Assembly: GCF_043555935.1 (NCBI RefSeq) | Contig: NZ_JBIGIB010000005.1 | Coordinates: forward strand, 310,001-374,000 | Source: Pelomonas baiyunensis | Lineage (GTDB): Bacteria > Pseudomonadota > Gammaproteobacteria > Burkholderiales > Burkholderiaceae_C | Length of the DNA stretch: 64,000 nucleotides | Direction: 5' to 3' | In this document: one piece after another, positions 62,236 through 64,000 of the stretch | How positions within the stretch are numbered: position 1 is the first letter of the stretch | Layout: every line of letters begins with the position of its first letter | The notes under the pieces: model-generated | The model's input: only the letters and a program-made list of their open reading frames with translations | What the model was told of the DNA's origin: nothing | Database searches by the model: none | Program-made: the position numbers and the translations under genes

Positions 62236-63527
62236 CCCCAGACCCGCGCGCCCTGCTGCGCCAGCTTTACGACGCGGCCGTGGCCAGCGCGCTGCCCGGC
62301 CAGATGCTGGCCGCGCACTTGCCCTCGCCGCCGGACCCCAAGAAGGGCCGCACCCTGGTGTTGGGCGCGGGCAAGGCGGGCGGCGCGATGGCGCAAGCGC
62401 TGGAGGTGGCCTGGCCGGCCGAAGCGCCGCTCTCCGGTCTCGTCATCACCCGCTACGGCCATGTGCCGCCGGGCTACCGGCCGCGCCGGCTGGAGGTGGT
62501 GGAAGCCGCGCACCCCGTGCCCGATGCCGCAGGCCTTGCTGCGAGTGAGCGCCTGCTGGCCCTCACGCAAGGGCTCACGGCGGACGACCTCGTCATTTGC
62601 CTGATCTCGGGCGGCGGCTCGGCGCTGATGAGCCTGCCCGCGCCGGGCCTCACGCTGGCCGACAAGCAGGCGGTGAACCGCGCGCTGTTGAACAGCGGCG
62701 CCGCCATTGGCGAGATGAACTGCGTGCGCAAGCACCTGTCGGCCATCAAGGGCGGGCGCCTGGCCGCGGCCTGCGCCCCGGCGCGGGTGTTCACGCTCAC
62801 CATCAGCGACGTGCCGGGCGACGACCCGGCGGTCATCGCTTCCGGCCCCACGGTGGCTGACGCCACCACCTGCGCCGACGCACTCGCCATTTGCCGCCGC
62901 TACAAGATCGACCTGCCGCCCGCCGCGCTGGCCGGTCTGACCTCAGGCGCCTTCGAGACGCCCAAGCCCGGCGACCCGTGCTTCAGCGGGCACGAGCAGG
63001 TGATGCTGTCCACACCGCAAATGAGCCTGGACGCAGCGGCCCGGTTGGCCCGGACGCACGGGGTGCCCGCACACATCCTGAGCGACGAGATCGAGGGCGA
63101 GTCCCGCGTGGTGGGCGGTGTTCATGCCGCCCTGGCGCGGGCTGTGGCGCGGCGGGGCGAACCCTTCGCGCGGCCGTGCGTGATCCTGTCCGGCGGCGAG
63201 ACCACGGTGACGGTGAACGCCGGTCGGCCCGCCGGCCGGGGCGGGCGGGCCACCGAGTTTTTGCTGGGCTGCGCGCTGGCCCTGGGCGGCGAGCCGGGCG
63301 TGTTCGGGCTGGCGGCGGACACCGACGGCATCGACGGCGTGGGGCCGCATGCCGGGGCGCTGCTCACGCCCACCAGCCTGGCCCGGGCACGGGCCTTGGG
63401 GCTGAACCCGCAGGCCCTGCTGGACGCGCATGACAGCGCCTCGTTTTTCGAGCCCTTGGGCGACCTGCTGGTGCCCGGGCCGACGTTCACAAACGTCAAC
63501 GATTTCCGTGCATTGCTGATCACTTGA
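62232..63527 (+). CDS. Glycerate 2-kinase (type 2, MOFRL domain)
   Basis: A 431-residue GckA/TtuD-like kinase: TLVLGAGKAGGAMAQALE at the N-terminal nucleotide-like fold, LISGGGSALMSLPAPGLTLADKQAVNRALLNSGAAIGEMNCVRKHLSAIKGGRLA with the catalytic Lys, then ILSGGETTVTV and the MOFRL region LAADTDGIDGVGPHAGALL. It phosphorylates glycerate to 2-phosphoglycerate. It overlaps puuD (ATGA 62232-62235), fitting recovery of glyoxylate made from allantoin via tartronate semialdehyde. Confidence 0.93.
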   Translation: MTPDPRALLRQLYDAAVASALPGQMLAAHLPSPPDPKKGRTLVLGAGKAGGAMAQALEVAWPAEAPLSGLVITRYGHVPPGYRPRRLEVVEAAHPVPDAAGLAASERLLALTQGLTADDLVICLISGGGSALMSLPAPGLTLADKQAVNRALLNSGAAIGEMNCVRKHLSAIKGGRLAAACAPARVFTLTISDVPGDDPAVIASGPTVADATTCADALAICRRYKIDLPPAALAGLTSGAFETPKPGDPCFSGHEQVMLSTPQMSLDAAARLARTHGVPAHILSDEIEGESRVVGGVHAALARAVARRGEPFARPCVILSGGETTVTVNAGRPAGRGGRATEFLLGCALALGGEPGVFGLAADTDGIDGVGPHAGALLTPTSLARARALGLNPQALLDAHDSASFFEPLGDLLVPGPTFTNVNDFRALLIT

Positions 63528-63603
63528 GGCGGCTTTTTCGCGTGGCGGGCGTGGGAGCTTCGTCCTAGACTGGGTCGCATCTCACGTCTGGAAGGAGACC
63601 CCG

Positions 63604-64000
63604 ATGACAGCCGCCGCCGAGCGTTTTTTTGTCAAGCACAGTGCCCTGCCGACCATGCCTGAAGTGGCCTCACGGCTGCTCAAGAGCTTCGATGACGACA
63701 ACGTGGGCCTCGCGGAAATTGCCGCGCTGATCGAGAAGGACTCGACGCTGGCGGCCAAGGTGCTGCGGCTGGCCAACTCGGCGCACTACAGCCCGTCGCA
63801 CCAGATCTCCACCGTCATCGACGCCGCCCACGCGCTGGGCCTGGAGACCCTGCGCAACCTGGCCATGGCGGCCTGCCTGAGCGGGGCCTTCCCCAAGATT
63901 CAAGGGCTGGACCGCAGCCTCTTCTGGCGCCACAGCGTGGCCACCGCCAACTACGCGCGCCTGCTGTCGCGCATGTTGGGCGTGAGCGGCGGCATGAGCG
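63604..64000 (+). CDS. HDOD-domain protein, 5' part
   Basis: The first 132 residues are visible, and the gene runs past the window end. The HDOD pattern is clear: ALPTMPEVASRLLKSFDDDNVGLAEIAALIEKDSTLAAKVLRLANSAHYS, then TVIDAAHALGLETLRNLAMAACLSGAFP and LFWRHSVATANYARLLSRMLG. HDOD proteins are signalling or regulatory domains related to HD phosphohydrolases but without the metal pair. GGAAGGAGACC gives a strong ribosome-binding site. Separate from the purine operon, with a 76-bp gap. Confidence 0.88.
   Translation, partial: MTAAAERFFVKHSALPTMPEVASRLLKSFDDDNVGLAEIAALIEKDSTLAAKVLRLANSAHYSPSHQISTVIDAAHALGLETLRNLAMAACLSGAFPKIQGLDRSLFWRHSVATANYARLLSRMLGVSGGMS

Overview
The window is a chromosomal segment of a high-GC betaproteobacterium, most likely Burkholderiales of the Rubrivivax/Leptothrix/Ideonella type. 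The evidence is the long cytochrome b of a petABC operon followed by sspA-sspB, the argB/slmA, mutT-hisI-hisE and tatABC gene orders, PEP-CTERM surface proteins, a DUF1631 protein, and intergenic repeats of a kind common in Comamonadaceae and relatives. The genus is an inference. There are no rRNA genes, insertion sequences, prophage or CRISPR arrays. One tRNA, tRNA-Thr(UGU), is present. Almost all of the sequence is coding, with many ATGA-type overlaps.

Layout. 1-8.5 kb: a branched-chain-amino-acid-type ABC importer (two ATPases, two permeases, one binding protein) flanked by an acyl-CoA synthetase and a PaaK-like protein. The operon is interrupted by a structured insert (2787-2950) and by a long inverted repeat (about 5405-5995). 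8.5-10.2 kb (minus strand): cation efflux protein, dtd, cupin. 10.3-17.9 kb: argB, HAD nucleotidase, orphan response regulator, slmA, DUF815 ATPase, mutT, hisI, hisE, a membrane protein, hinT, tatABC. 17.9-27.5 kb: DegS-like protease, Nif3-like protein, an unrecognised protein, M14 and DUF885 peptidases, pdxA, DUF1631, mscL. 27.7-35.1 kb: petABC, sspAB, tRNA-Thr, dciA-like gene, secA. 35.3-45.8 kb: two PEP-CTERM proteins, argJ, prolyl oligopeptidase, acetyltransferases, a metallo-beta-lactamase-fold/LysR divergon, a SPOR-like protein, carboxylesterase, phosphatase. 46-48 kb: a third PEP-CTERM protein with a good sigma-54 promoter, and a methyltransferase. 48.4-51.9 kb: a probable copper module (DUF2946, TonB-dependent receptor, YcnI-like). 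51.9-63.5 kb: purine/urate catabolism with embedded genes. 63.6 kb to the end: start of an HDOD protein.

How the genes work together. In the purine region, XdhC serves xanthine dehydrogenase maturation. PuuD oxidises urate, UraH hydrolyses 5-hydroxyisourate, and UraD (fused to allantoate amidohydrolase) makes allantoin. PuuE opens allantoin, the amidohydrolase domain degrades allantoate, and a type-2 glycerate kinase recovers glyoxylate-derived glycerate. A secreted Cache protein coupled to a chemoreceptor, an orphan solute-binding protein, a GIY-YIG nuclease-like protein and an M20 homologue with an altered metal site lie among these genes.

Items most worth following up: the Cache/chemoreceptor pair in the purine locus, the repeat inserted in frame into puuD, the structured insert that duplicated the end of livH, the candidate thioester domain in a PEP-CTERM protein, the structured minus-strand RNA candidate near 48.1 kb, and the GIY-YIG gene coupled to the allantoate gene.
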